Positions 1-9,181 of a stretch of DNA of 33,233 nucleotides are shown piece by piece (the stretch's first letter is position 1; each line of letters opens with the position of its first letter). Source of the stretch: Spirogloea muscicola (Eukaryota > Streptophyta > Zygnematophyceae > Spirogloeales > Spirogloeaceae); contig WELB01000401.1 in the NCBI GenBank assembly GCA_009602725.1, positions 1 to 33,233 on the forward strand, given 5' to 3'. A program made the position numbers and the translations under genes. The notes under the pieces are model-generated. The model ran no database searches, was not told where the DNA came from, and saw nothing but the letters and a program-made list of their open reading frames with translations.

Positions 1-824
1 GCGGCCCGGCAGCCGCAGGCGGCGACGGGCGGCAGAGGGAAGAGCGGCGCTCCGGTGCGCAGCAGCCGGGCCCGCAGATGGCTCTTCCCTCTACCACCTG
101 TGAGCCGCCACCGCCAGTCGCGCCCTCTCTGCCCGCCTGCCGCGCTCGAGCCAATTTCGCTGACGTTCTGAATGCCCAATGGGGCGTGATCCTAAATTGT
201 GGCTGCAGACCCGCAGGAGCACCGCCGCGTGCACAGCAATGACTGCGAGCGCCAAGCCAACGAGGGCGAGCCCAGCGACATGCAGAATCTCACAGGCAGC
301 CCACAGGGAAGGGCCCAGGCGAGAGGACGCATGGCCAGCGCCATCCGCAGGAACACCCGCTGGAGTGCCAAGAAGGTGGCACCAGAGACTTGGCCGTCAG
401 AGCGCAACAAGAAGCAGCCCCGACAGAAGCAGCGGACTTACCCAGCCAAGATGTTTGCCGGTCTGAGGGCGTGCGGCACCAACAAGCTTCCCATGGACGA
501 CCCACCGACGCCGCCCCCCGGAGCCCTGTATCCAGCCTCTACGCCAACGCAGTCGACAGTGAGCGTCGCCAGCCTCGTTGCATGCTGTGGCCGCTTGCTA
601 GCAGCAAGCATCCTGGCAATGCATCGGCACAGCTTCTCCTGCTTGGCTCAGCTCCTGAAGCTCATGCTTTACACTGTAATAGTTCGTTAGGGGCAGCATC
701 AGACTTACCCAAGTTCATTTATTGAGGCCCAAGCCTGCCATCCACTCGTCCACAGTGTTAGTGTTGTCACAGACTCTGTGGGCCACCAGTGTAGTCACAA
801 AATGTTGGTCTTGAGCAGGTGCAG
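1..824 (+). other. 5' region of NAC-like locus, copy A
   Basis: This stretch is paralogous to about 13120-13894 in copy B (GC-rich leader, then a shared block around 'CATCGGCACAGCTTCTCC'). The homologous leader runs off the left window edge, so any promoter of copy A lies outside. An ATG at 78 opens a 54-codon frame that has a counterpart of 63 codons at 13212 in copy B; both end in the same short stretch (GAPPRAQQ then stop). I could not connect this frame to the NAC exons, so it may be an upstream ORF, a spliced first exon or simple leader. Stop codons at 687-689 and 792-794 show that the sequence just before the NAC exon is probably intron. The translation start of the NAC gene is therefore unresolved. 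Confidence 0.5.
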
Positions 825-1974
825 ATCCACGAGCCAGCACGGGCGCAGACTGAAGCTACTGCCAGCAGCAGCATGACTCGTGCTCAAATGTCAAGGAAGG
901 GTCGTGGCAGCGAGAGCATTGTTGGGATGCAGGCCTTCTGGCCCATTGACAAAGAGCTTGTGGGCTACTATCTGAGGAGGAAGCGTGCAGGCACTCTTAG
1001 TCCCCAGGAGGAGGCCCTCATTCCAGACAGGAACGTGTACGAGAGCAACCCGTATGACCTACAAGGTACACGAAGTTGCCCAAGCCTATTTCGTGTACGG
1101 GCATTGCAAAGGCTTGGGCATTGCCAAGGCAACAGCTACGCTAGACTTTCAATTACTGTGTTGCAATGGTCCGCAGCATGCAAGAGCCCTTGCAGCCTGT
1201 TGCTCCTTTGTAATGACTCCGTAAATACATGTTCTTAATTACGTAGTGCCTACAAGACTCCCATGCAGAATTGCCCATTGCAAATTTTCATCTTCTGCTC
1301 ACGAGTTACTTTTACAACCTGTACTGCTGGCAGCGGGACTTTGTCAAGGATGTCACGACTCATATTTCTTTCACACTTCTGAGCTGGGACAAGCTTATGG
1401 AACTCATACACATCGAGCAAAAGACATCTGCCGAAAACTTCAGCTGCAGGAGTTAAGAGGCAGTTGGAGGGCAGATCCAGCAAGCAAGATCACATGTGAA
1501 TCTGAGGGTTGTAAGGTAGAAGGCCGGAGGAGAGTAAGTACGTATCAAGATACGCAAGGGTTGTCACGGCAACTCCAACCGAGGATGTATGAGTACGAGA
1601 TTCTGACAGTCAACGGCAAGGACCACCCAGAGCAGGTGAGCTGAGTGTGATGCTAGCAGTCAATGAAAAACTGCACCTCTTGAGTTGCAGCCGAACACTC
1701 TTGGACACTTACATTGCAAATGTTTGTCTGGTCCAATTGGAACGGGATTGGAACAAACATTTCCAATTGGAATGGGATGTTGAGATTTCTTGTGCTGCTT
1801 GCTTCCCAGACTTCTCCAGTATTGTATCTGTTTCGACGAGATCACTACCAACAATTAAACACTGCAATCCAAGACAAGCAACAAAGAAAGCCTGACTTTG
1901 CCCAGGTACGGACCAGCTGCATGCTCCAACAGTCTTCGTTTCTTGGCTTGCAGGACAGGATACTGTTGTACTAA
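825..1974 (+). CDS. NAC-domain transcription factor-like gene, copy A (truncated in subdomain E)
   Basis: NAC proteins are plant-specific DNA-binding transcription factors acting in the nucleus. Exon 1 (about 825-1075) has subdomains A/B: FWPIDKELVGYYLRRK, then IPDRNVYESNPYDLQ, close to the family pattern F-P-T-D-E-E-L-V-x-Y-Y-L. A GTACAC donor follows. Exon 2 (1334-1635, after GGCAG) has subdomain C (DSYFFHTSELG) and D (GSWRADPASKI, MYEYEIL), then a GTGAGC donor. Exon 3 starts at 1954 after TTGCAG and encodes DRILLY, matching the V-L-x-R-I/K-I core of subdomain E, but meets TAA at 1972-1974 where copy B has AAA. The basic WKATG-type DNA-binding core is diverged (SWRADPAS). The first coding exon was not found. 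The product could be a shortened NAC protein, or the gene may be decaying. The family call is firm; functionality is not. Confidence 0.72.
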
Positions 1975-2256
1975 ATCTCAAAGTTTGAAGACTGGATCTG
2001 CAGAACATCCCCACACCCGGAAGATGATGTGAACGCAGAGCCTGCCCACTTTCCACTAGAAGATAAACGTGCAGGGCCATCACTGGCAACCTCAGAAACT
2101 TGCAGGATCTGCAAAGTATACGACATGAGCAATGCCGTCGCAGCCCAGATGTCCACAAGGGCCGATGCTCGCTTGGCAATCATCGGAGATGTCCAACTCT
2201 CGGAAGACATCTCCAGCCCTGCCGGCATACGTGTGAGCAACTCTGTATCTTTCTGA
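1975..2256 (+). pseudogene. Region after the copy A stop, homologous to copy B coding exon
   Basis: Beyond the TAA at 1972-1974 the same frame continues to resemble the open frame of copy B at 17511-17810. Shared pieces include RAGPSLA, then CRICKV and DMSNAVAA. The reading stays open from about 2029 to a TGA at 2254-2256. Protein-level similarity past the stop shows that this was coding when the locus duplicated. In copy A it is now either dead sequence or reachable only by alternative splicing. I recognise no domain here; NAC C-terminal regions are normally variable activation segments. Confidence 0.5.
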
Positions 2257-2556
2257 AGTGATGGCAGATAAGAGTACTTTGTTCCAGTGTGAAGCATACA
2301 TGTGTTCCGGAAGAAGCTGACTGTTTGTAAGCACCGAACATGATCGTCTTCAATGACATCAGCGCGTGCTCTTCCACTTCCATGCTCAGCAATCCCTCAA
2401 GCTGCTAATTGCATTACAGCCTTCTCAAGCACACGGTCATGATATGGTGCGACGTGTTGTCATTGCAAGGCATGCCAACAGCCATGTGTAGCTATTTGCA
2501 CCCTTTCAGTCAAAGAGGTCAGTATGACTAACGCCAGCATATATGTTGCTCTTCAG

Positions 2557-2778
2557 GCAAGTGGATCTCTACTTTGGACAAATAGCAATGAAGGTCAAAC
2601 ATCAGGCCAGGTGGATGAAGGAGCAACTGGCGATTATGGAACACGACCTGCTGCCAGCAGTCCACATGACGCCTTCATGCATGGGACAAATGAAAGAACG
2701 GTACACTCCCTATGCATACTTTATCAGCGTGCCAAGCAACTTGCATATGACGGTGGTGTTGCGTTGTGGAGTCATTGA
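2557..2778 (+). CDS. Candidate C-terminal exon of NAC-like copy A
   Basis: A pyrimidine-rich acceptor (GTTGCTCTTCAG) precedes an open stretch that ends in TGA at 2776-2778. The encoded residues are conserved with 18110-18271 in copy B: W-T at the start, GQTSGQV, an acidic spacer, SSP and FMHGT, then VHSLC. Conservation of the acceptor and of these residues supports a real ancestral exon, probably the variable C-terminal tail of the NAC protein. No known domain is visible. If the stop at 1972 is used in copy A, this exon is untranslated there. Confidence 0.45.
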   Translation, partial: ASGSLLWTNSNEGQTSGQVDEGATGDYGTRPAASSPHDAFMHGTNERTVHSLCILYQRAKQLAYDGGVALWSH

Positions 2779-4478
2779 GGTGCTTAGACTTTTACCATGT
2801 CGTGCTGGCACCATATTTGTACGAGGACCTGGAACATGCAAGTCGTACTTATATCCTGCTCTGTATGCACCCATCACTGACTATCCTGTTTGACTACAGG
2901 ATCAGCATGTTGCGTCACCACACTCGACAGCCCGACCACGTGTAAAGCTCACGATTGACTGCAGCCAATTCGAGGATCCCACAGACACATACAATTCGGC
3001 GACTGACCTTAATTCATTGTTGGCAGCATCTTCTGTGGTGGTCAGCATGCATCTCCTTTGCAATCAGCTCATGATCATGTAGCACCTCCAAGCACCCAAA
3101 AAGCATCAGGGAACTGTTGCAGCCGAGCTTCACATGCAGTATCACGGCAGCCAGATGTGTGTCCTCGAGTGATACATTCATTTGCTTGGTGAAATTCTGT
3201 TCTCATTAGCTACTCAACGGGCATGAATGTTCAGGATTTTTCCTGGTTACTTGATCGTCCAACTCAACCTTTTATATAGGGAGGATAGTGCTACCTCACT
3301 TGCAGCCCATATATAGAGGTATGTACGTTCGCTCTGGCTTATTGCACTCCTGCCTTGGGCAGAGGTAGTTGAAATTTGCCATCGTCATATCAGTGTACTT
3401 GAAGTAAAACTCTATCGAGAGTAACATTAGCAAGACGTATTGGCATTATCTTGGGGTAGCTTGTCACGTTAGAAATGCATTTTTACAAAGAGCTGCTGCT
3501 TGTTGCAGACATACTCATCTTAGTATTGGTAGTGCAGGTACTGTTATTCAACTGACAGAGGACGGACGGTTTGTGCTGGTGTGCAAATGGACGCCAATTG
3601 GGTCACCCAACCTTCCGTTAATGGCTTCATCGGTCCCTAGATGTAATTTTAACTTGCAACCAGGTTCGAGGTACCAGCCAACATTGAAGGGCTTACCTTA
3701 CATTGAGCTCCTTTACCTGACAACCTTTGAAAGATGGGCTTACATTGAGCTCCTTTACTTGACAACCTTTACCAGATGTAAAGGAGAGGCGACTTGTGGA
3801 CCTCCTTGTGTACATAGCACTACCAGAAATTATGCTCTCTGCACGCTGGCGGAAATTTTTTAAAAAATGGTTCATGCATTCAGCTGCCCTCTGAAATATT
3901 TAGATTGCGTGCCATTGTTCCTACAGCTGGAGGCCGTCATCTTCTGCCTTGACTAGCAACTGAGTGGGACAAGCAGTCACAGGCACATTTGTCTTGGTTA
4001 TGTACATGTATTCTTTGATGCTGAGTAGATGTGGAAAGGCGCCGCTATCACCTTACCTTCCCTACGCAGTTCCAGAAGACTGTGACCAGATCTGAGACGT
4101 ACTGTACATTGTGTATGATCATTGTATTCTGTAACCTTGTAAATACACACCCTTTTTGAATGCTAGTTTTCTTGGTACTACTGTTGGCCAAGCCTGATAG
4201 CTGTGTAATAACACCAATTTTGTAAGTGTGTTGATAACATTGTTGTGAGCTTTGCCACAATAAGGAGCATATCAATGTCAATAAGTAGCATATATCCACA
4301 TCCCAGTCCCGTTGCGTGCAATGATTTTTTCTGCGTGCATGATATTGTGCAAAATGACATTCTACACTTGTTGATTGACTGCTCGTACCATTCTCTTGAT
4401 TAGTGATGAAATTGATGGATTTGATCTATACCGTCTCTATATGTTGGTTGAACTAAATCTTTACATATTGTACGCTTT
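2779..4478 (+). other. 3' region of copy A, conserved with copy B, no gene recognised
   Basis: I found no convincing ORF. The whole stretch aligns in patches with about 18272-19943. Shared landmarks are a 'GCAGCCCATATAT' block near 3303, an exact 50-nt match at 4012-4061 (copy B 19522-19571) and an exact 28-nt match at 4079-4106 (copy B 19588-19615). A short direct duplication containing 'CATTGAGCTCCTTTAC' occurs at about 3700 and 3742. The stretch probably holds the 3' UTR and downstream flank of the NAC-like gene. The unusually conserved blocks may mark a regulatory or RNA element. Confidence 0.4.
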
Positions 4479-4545
4479 GGGCTGGCCTTTACCAGCCATT
4501 GCCCCCTTTTGGGAGAGAATTTCAGAACGTCAAGCTGCCAGCTGA
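4479..4545 (+). repeat. Degenerate retroelement hairpin tail at the end of copy A
   Basis: The motif GGGCTGGCCTTTACCAGCC (4479-4497) is a variant of the GGGCTGGC-loop-GCCAGCCC hairpin found in the retroelement 3' tails further right. It is followed by a CCCCCTTTTGGG stretch. Copy B has a related but more decayed tail at about 19944-20011. Recognisable A/B homology stops just past this element (about 4545 and 20011), so the tail was present before the duplication and sits at or near its breakpoint. Confidence 0.5.
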
Positions 4546-4673
4546 GGGCTCGGCCAACTTCTGAGAGTGCAAAGTTGCCGTGTGGCATGGCGTTGTTCCC
4601 CTTGCACCATTGTAGAAATGCCGATCTTTGAGAGCACATGAAAGTGCCAATGACATGCATGGTGCTTATATAT

Positions 4674-5519
4674 GGGCGTCACTCAGTGCGAGTGCGGTGC
4701 CCGTCACGCCGACCCTGCGGAGCTGGCTGCGCACATGATCCGCTGCGCGCACGGGGGCGCGAGGACCGGTTCCCACGACCTCCTGCGAGATGGCATGCAG
4801 GGGGTGTTCATGGAGGCGGGCTTCATGGTGGCCGTGGAAATACCTCAACAATGCCCATCCAGCAGGGTGCGGACGGCCAGCTCCATACCCGACGCGCCGA
4901 CCTGGTCGCCATCCCGCCCGGCGGCGGTCCCCGCATCATCGCCGATGTGGTGGCAATTGACTGCGTCGACTCCGCCAATCGCACCACATCGGCGTCGACT
5001 GCAGGGCACGCGGTCGGCCTGGCGGCCCGGGGAAAAAGAAGAAAGGAGCGCAAATACGCGGATCACCCAGTTGGTGATGAATCCGCGGCCCTGGCGATAG
5101 ATGCACACGGGGCTTTCGGCAGCCGCTGGCTGGATCTCCTCCAGCGGCTTGCCCGTCAGGCCGTCAGGCCGTCATTGACCGGCGGCCGGGTCTGCCAGGG
5201 GCGATGCCCTGCTTCAACGCCGCCGGTTCGCTCGCCCAGGTGCACCGAATGCGCCTGGCGGTATCGTTTCAACGCTCCCTTGCCTACGCCGTCCGCACGC
5301 GAGCTGGCCGTGCGATGGCCGCCGCCTCTGGGTCACGGCGGAGTGCCTCTTTCCCCGCAGCGAGCTACTCAGACCTGATGTTGCTCACTCGCGGGTACTG
5401 AGCTTCCCTCTGCATCGTCTAGTGTTCGTAGTGTAGTCTTTTCCCTGCTCCTCTTTCTTTGGCTTTGAACATTGTCCTTCTTTTTGGGCTGGCTTTGCCA
5501 GCCCCCCTTACTCTATGGG
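4674..5519 (+). pseudogene. 5'-truncated non-LTR retroelement, family 1 copy 1 (zinc knuckle + endonuclease end)
   Basis: This is the 3' part of a non-LTR retrotransposon ORF. It begins abruptly at the zinc knuckle (CECG, then H-x4-C and a downstream H near 4686-4770). The endonuclease part follows in another frame (TRRADLV, then IADVV; K-rich RRKERKY near 5040) and ends SDLMLLTRGY-stop at 5399-5401. Frame changes occur near 4845 and again near 5160, where GTCAGGCC is duplicated, so it cannot make the full product. Its 3' UTR ends in the two-hairpin tail (second hairpin 5486-5504). The next copy starts directly after the tail, at about 5520. Truncation at the 5' end is what target-primed reverse transcription normally leaves. 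Confidence 0.8.
5486..5504 (+). repeat. Retroelement tail hairpin
   Basis: GGGCTGGCTTTGCCAGCCC is a perfect 8-bp stem with a TTT loop in the 3' tail of family 1 copy 1. Further copies or variants are at 4479-4497, 7246-7264, 8971-8987 (reverse), 11794-11812 (reverse), 11887-11905, 11964-11982 and 12618-12636. Confidence 0.85.
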
Positions 5520-7155
5520 GCAGCTGGGCGCGATCGGCCTGGGCATCAGGGCGGACAAGTGCAGTGCCTGGTCCCCCGCAGGTCCCCTGCCAGCCCACCT
5601 GGGCCTGCCCGTGGGCTGCCAGACACCGGCCGAGGGCCTCACTCGCCTCGGCGTCCCCCTGGGCGCACCTGCCTTCGTGGCGGAGCAGCTGCAGGGGCGG
5701 CTGCAGGACCACCTCCGGCCGGCGGCCCGCCTGCACACGCTGAACGACATGCAGCTGGCAACCGCCATGCTGACCCGGTGCATCGCGCAGCGGCCCCACT
5801 ACCTGGCCCGCACCGTCCTTCCCTCACCGGCGGTGACGGCAGCGTATGAGGCCTTCGACACCGGCATTATGGCGGCCGCAGCCTCCCTCGTGCAGCACCC
5901 GGCGTTCCTCACCACCCAAGCTGCGCAGCTGCAGGCCAGCCTGCCGATCAGTCGTGGCGGCTTGGGTTGCCGCTCAGTTGCCCGCGTCTGTGAGGCGGCC
6001 TTCCTGGGAAGCTGGGCGCAGGTGGCCGCCCCCATGTGTCAGAGGTTCCTCGTGCACGGACAACGCGCCCTGGAGCGGGCGGCAGCCGATGTGGAGACAG
6101 GCCAACTCCCCTTCCAAGTCGCCCTCCGCACTGCCCGCGACAGGCTCCTGCAGGTCCACCCCAACATGTCCGAGCAGACTGTTCCTTTCCGGCACCTCGC
6201 CCACACTCCAGACCTGCGTGCCCAGGCACGCTTCACGGCGTTGGTCGAGAAGGCGGCCTCTGACCAGGCGGGGGAGCTTCTCCCTCCGTCTGACGTTCGC
6301 GGGCGTGCTCGGCTTCTCTCCGCCTCTTCCCCTGGGGCGGCGGCGTGGCTCCAAGCGCTCCCACTCTATGCGGCACTTATTATGCCCGACGAGGTGTACC
6401 GGACGGCGGTGCATCGGCTCTTGGGGCTCCTCCCTCCCTGCCTTACAGGTGTCACACAGTGCGAGTGCGGCGCCCGGCACGCCGACCCTGGGGAGCTGGC
6501 CGCGCACATGCTCCGTTGCGCCCACGGAGGCGAGCGGACCGCTTCCCATGATCTTTTGCGCGATGGTATGCAGGGGGTGTTCATAGAGGCGGGCTTCAAG
6601 GTGGCGGTGGAGTGCTCCTCAGTCATGCCCATCCTGCGGGGCGAGGACGGCCGGTCGCACACCCGACGCGCCGACCTGGTCGCTATCCCGCCCGGCGGCG
6701 GTCCCCGCATCATCGCTGATGTGGTGACAACGGACAGCTACGACTCAGGCAACCCCACCAGGTCGGCGTCGTTTGCAGGGCATGCGGTAGGCCTGCCAGC
6801 CCGGGCAAAAGAGAAAAAATATACCGATCACCCGGTCGGTGATGAGTTCGCGGCCCTGGCAATAGATGTTCACGGGGCCTTCGGCAGCCGCTGGCTGGAT
6901 CTCCTCCAGCGGCTTGCTCGTCAGGCTATTGATCGGCGGTCGGGTCCGCCCGGGGCGTTGCCCGGCTTCAACGCCGCCGGGTCGCTCGCCCAGGCCTTTC
7001 GCATGCGCTTGGCGGTATCGTTCCAGCGATCCCTTGCCCACGCTGTCCACACGCGCGCAGGACGCGCTCTGGCCGCTGCCTCCGGGTCTCAGCGGAGTGC
7101 CTCCTTCCCTGCCTTGAGCTACTCGGACCTGATGTTGCTCACTCGCGGGTACTGA
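5515..7155 (+). CDS. Non-LTR retrotransposon polyprotein, 3' half, open (family 1 copy 2)
   Basis: This is the best-preserved retroelement ORF, 546 codons with no break. The first ~300 residues match the region downstream of the catalytic YADD block in the 9182-11703 copy (post-catalytic/thumb and linker). A zinc knuckle follows at about residues 315-340 (CECG, HMLRC, H). Next is a PD-(D/E)XK-like restriction endonuclease core: RADLV with Asp near residue 386, IADVV near 402, and KEKKY near 432-436. The C-terminal tail ends LMLLTRGY. This zinc-knuckle plus endonuclease order is known from R2-like, NeSL, Utopia and Dualen-type elements, where the nuclease nicks the target for priming. Catalytic reverse-transcriptase motifs are missing because the copy is 5'-truncated; the ATG at 5515 is fortuitous and lies in the previous copy's tail. 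It cannot move by itself. Confidence 0.85.
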   Translation: MGQLGAIGLGIRADKCSAWSPAGPLPAHLGLPVGCQTPAEGLTRLGVPLGAPAFVAEQLQGRLQDHLRPAARLHTLNDMQLATAMLTRCIAQRPHYLARTVLPSPAVTAAYEAFDTGIMAAAASLVQHPAFLTTQAAQLQASLPISRGGLGCRSVARVCEAAFLGSWAQVAAPMCQRFLVHGQRALERAAADVETGQLPFQVALRTARDRLLQVHPNMSEQTVPFRHLAHTPDLRAQARFTALVEKAASDQAGELLPPSDVRGRARLLSASSPGAAAWLQALPLYAALIMPDEVYRTAVHRLLGLLPPCLTGVTQCECGARHADPGELAAHMLRCAHGGERTASHDLLRDGMQGVFIEAGFKVAVECSSVMPILRGEDGRSHTRRADLVAIPPGGGPRIIADVVTTDSYDSGNPTRSASFAGHAVGLPARAKEKKYTDHPVGDEFAALAIDVHGAFGSRWLDLLQRLARQAIDRRSGPPGALPGFNAAGSLAQAFRMRLAVSFQRSLAHAVHTRAGRALAAASGSQRSASFPALSYSDLMLLTRGY

Positions 7156-7204
7156 GCTTCCCTAGTATGTTGTCGTGATTGGTAGAGTAGAGGAGTCCTT
7201 CCTC

Positions 7205-7310
7205 GGCATCTCATTCTTCGGCTTTGGACATTGTCCATTCTTTTTGGGCTGGCTTTGCCAGCCCCTCTTTCTCTATGGGCGAGCCTTCTTTTTCTCTACG
7301 GGCGAGCACT
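7205..7310 (+). repeat. 3' tail of family 1 copy 2 with two hairpins
   Basis: The 3' UTR of copy 2 contains TGGACATTGTCCA (6-bp arms, 1-nt loop) followed by GGGCTGGCTTTGCCAGCCC at 7246-7264, then CTCTATGGGCGAGC. A second, imperfect CTCTACGGGCGAGCACTTTC follows. It is the same two-stem architecture as the other tails in the window. Confidence 0.75.
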
Positions 7311-7339
7311 TTCTTCTTTCCCTGGCCCCTTCGAACTTT

Positions 7340-7655
7340 CTTCATTCTGTTCTGCTGGGCGTGCTGCAGTGCGAGTGCTGAAAACGGCCGGCGGGCCCAG
7401 CGGAGCTAGCTGCGCATGTCCTCCGCTGCGCAACTGGAGGTGTACGCACTGCTGCCCACGACCTCCTCAGAGATGCCATGTTCGGCATGTCCTGGAGGCG
7501 GGGTACACCGTGGCCTCGGATAATACCTCCATTTGCCCATCCTGCAGAAGACGGAAGGACTGCACACTCGCCGCGTCGACTTGGTGGCCTTCACGGCGGG
7601 CGGCAGCCCGCACGTCATTGCAGATGTGGTCACCACTGATGTGGTTATCGCTTGA
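7340..7655 (+). pseudogene. Degenerate zinc-knuckle/endonuclease fragment of a retroelement
   Basis: Directly after the preceding tail, a short degraded piece resembles the zinc-knuckle and endonuclease start: CEC near 7370, then in shifting frames LRC, AHDLLRDAMFG and EAGYTVAS. The frame changes several times and the piece ends without the C-terminal tail. It is a dead remnant, head-to-tail with its neighbours. Confidence 0.55.
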
Positions 7656-7689
7656 TGATTTTCCGGACGCTTCTCCAGCTGTTCCTGGG

Positions 7690-8398
7690 CTGCCCCCGAC
7701 CTGCCTGATTGGAGTAACTCAGTGTGAGTGTGGCTTCCGTGCGGAGGGCGGAGACCTTGCCACCCAAATGCTGCGGTGTCCCACAGGCCCTGAGGTGGTG
7801 GGCGTCCATAATCTCCTACGGGACGCCCTGGCGGGCCTGATGCGCGACGCCGGCTACCGCGCCATTGTGGAAGTAAGCAATGCCCATCACCACGGATTCG
7901 CAGGGACGCCATCACTGTCGCACCCTGGACATTGTGGGTGTACAACCTGGCGGAGGCCCGCGAGCCTTGGTAGACGTGGTGATGACGGAGGCATACAAGA
8001 GTTCCGCTTCGACACACATTGCTTACCATGCAGTGGGAGGTGCTGAGCAGAGAAAGCTCCGACACTACTCTGACTACCCCCACACCGACCACCTCCTACC
8101 GGCGACTATCGACACTTTCGGCTGCAGCGGCCCTCGCTTCCACACCTTACTGGAGAATATCGCAAGTTTGGGATATGCTCGGCGTGAGGATATGCTTCCA
8201 GCTCAAATGGGCATGCCGGCAGCCTACTTGTCATTCTTGCGTCGTCGAGTGTCAGCTTGTCTGTAGCGAGCTCAGGCTCATGTGTTGCATCAGAAAGCTG
8301 GTCGAGCCTTAGCTGGTAGTTCAAGAGCTTGTCGACTGCCGTCCAGCATTCGAGCATCAATTAGCGACCTCTATGTGCTGACTCGTGGTTACTGAGCG
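7690..8398 (+). pseudogene. Second degenerate endonuclease-end retroelement fragment (divergent family)
   Basis: Begins GVTQCECGFRAEGGD with HNLLRDAL and EAGY-like residues (about 7705-7880). After a frame change it continues TLDIVGVQPGGGPRALVDVV, the D...D pair of the endonuclease core. An in-frame TAG at 8264-8266 interrupts it. The same frame then resumes RAQAHVLHQKAGRALA and ends YVLTRGY-stop at 8396-8398. The divergent sequence and its own 3' UTR indicate a family distinct from family 1. It is truncated at the 5' end and inactive. Confidence 0.7.
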
Positions 8399-8936
8399 GG
8401 TCAGCTTAGCAGCAGGTGACGTACATTTGTCAATGTGCTTGCCTTTGTACTTGGCCACACATGGCCTCCCCATCTCTTAATATACACGCACTTTTCTTGG
8501 CTTGAGCCCCAACCAAGTGACGGTGATACTCCGGGACCTGGAGATTTGTTTAGCCCTAACAGGGCACCAACGAATAGCCCTTTGTAACAGTCTTCACAGC
8601 TGCCGCCTCCTGTCGCCGTTCCGGCGCCAGCACCACGCTGTCACGCGCGTCACGACTCCGGAAGGCACCAGCTCAAGAGTGGAATTCAACTTTCCCATGC
8701 GTCAGTGAGTTGATGAGTTGTGCTCCTCCAGGCATCTATCAAGCCTTTCCTGCGGCATTTTTAGTCAGTGTATTGTCAGCTAGATAAGGTGTCTAGTCTC
8801 CAATCATACGTCAAGCCATTACTGCTGCATTGACAGTCCAGCCTTGTAAATAATTAAGTATCGCTATTACAATGTCTGTAAGGGCCGGAAGGCGCAGAAA
8901 GCACGGAATGACTCTCTTGAAACGAGTCACTTTGAC
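8399..8936. other. Non-coding stretch between retroelement fragments
   Basis: The first ~110 bases are the 3' UTR of the preceding fragment. The remainder (about 8510-8930) shows no convincing ORF, domain or repeat that I recognise. A weak inverted repeat (GACTC-GAGTC, 8910-8930) is the only local structure seen. It may be old unique sequence between insertions. Confidence 0.3.
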
Positions 8937-9088
8937 GTGAGAAGAAAGTGCTCGCCCATAGAGAAGAGGAGCTGGCAAAGCCAGCCCAAGAAAGAATGGA
9001 CCATGTCCAAAGCCAAAAGAAAGAAGGTGCCGAAAAAGGACTACACTACAAAACACAAGACGATGCAGAGGGAAGCTCAGTACCCGCT
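8937..9088 (-). repeat. Retroelement 3' UTR and tail, family 1, minus strand
   Basis: Read on the minus strand, this runs from GGGTACTGAGCTTCCCTC (stop at 9077-9079) through TTTGTAGTGTAGTCC and the two tail stems (hairpin 8971-8987) to GGGCGAGCACTTTC. It is nearly the same as the 3' UTR of the plus-strand copies. Coding similarity upstream of the stop is minimal, so almost only the UTR and tail were inserted, in the orientation opposite to its neighbours. Confidence 0.75.
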
Positions 9089-9181
9089 GAGTGATCCATC
9101 CTCCCCCTGTTCTGACACAGCATCTTCCGACCACTTGGTAGCTGCTACACGTTTGTAGGCCCCTCCGGGGCGCGCACTATG

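Noticed and set aside
5486-5504. Tail hairpins as transcription terminators
   Set aside because: Stem-loop plus T-rich termination is a bacterial feature. These hairpins always accompany retroelement 3' ends in a eukaryotic genome.
5846-6586. 246-codon and other long frames overlapping the intact retroelement ORF
   Set aside because: They are out-of-frame shadows of 5515-7155 with Arg/Pro/Ser-rich low-complexity content and none of the family motifs.
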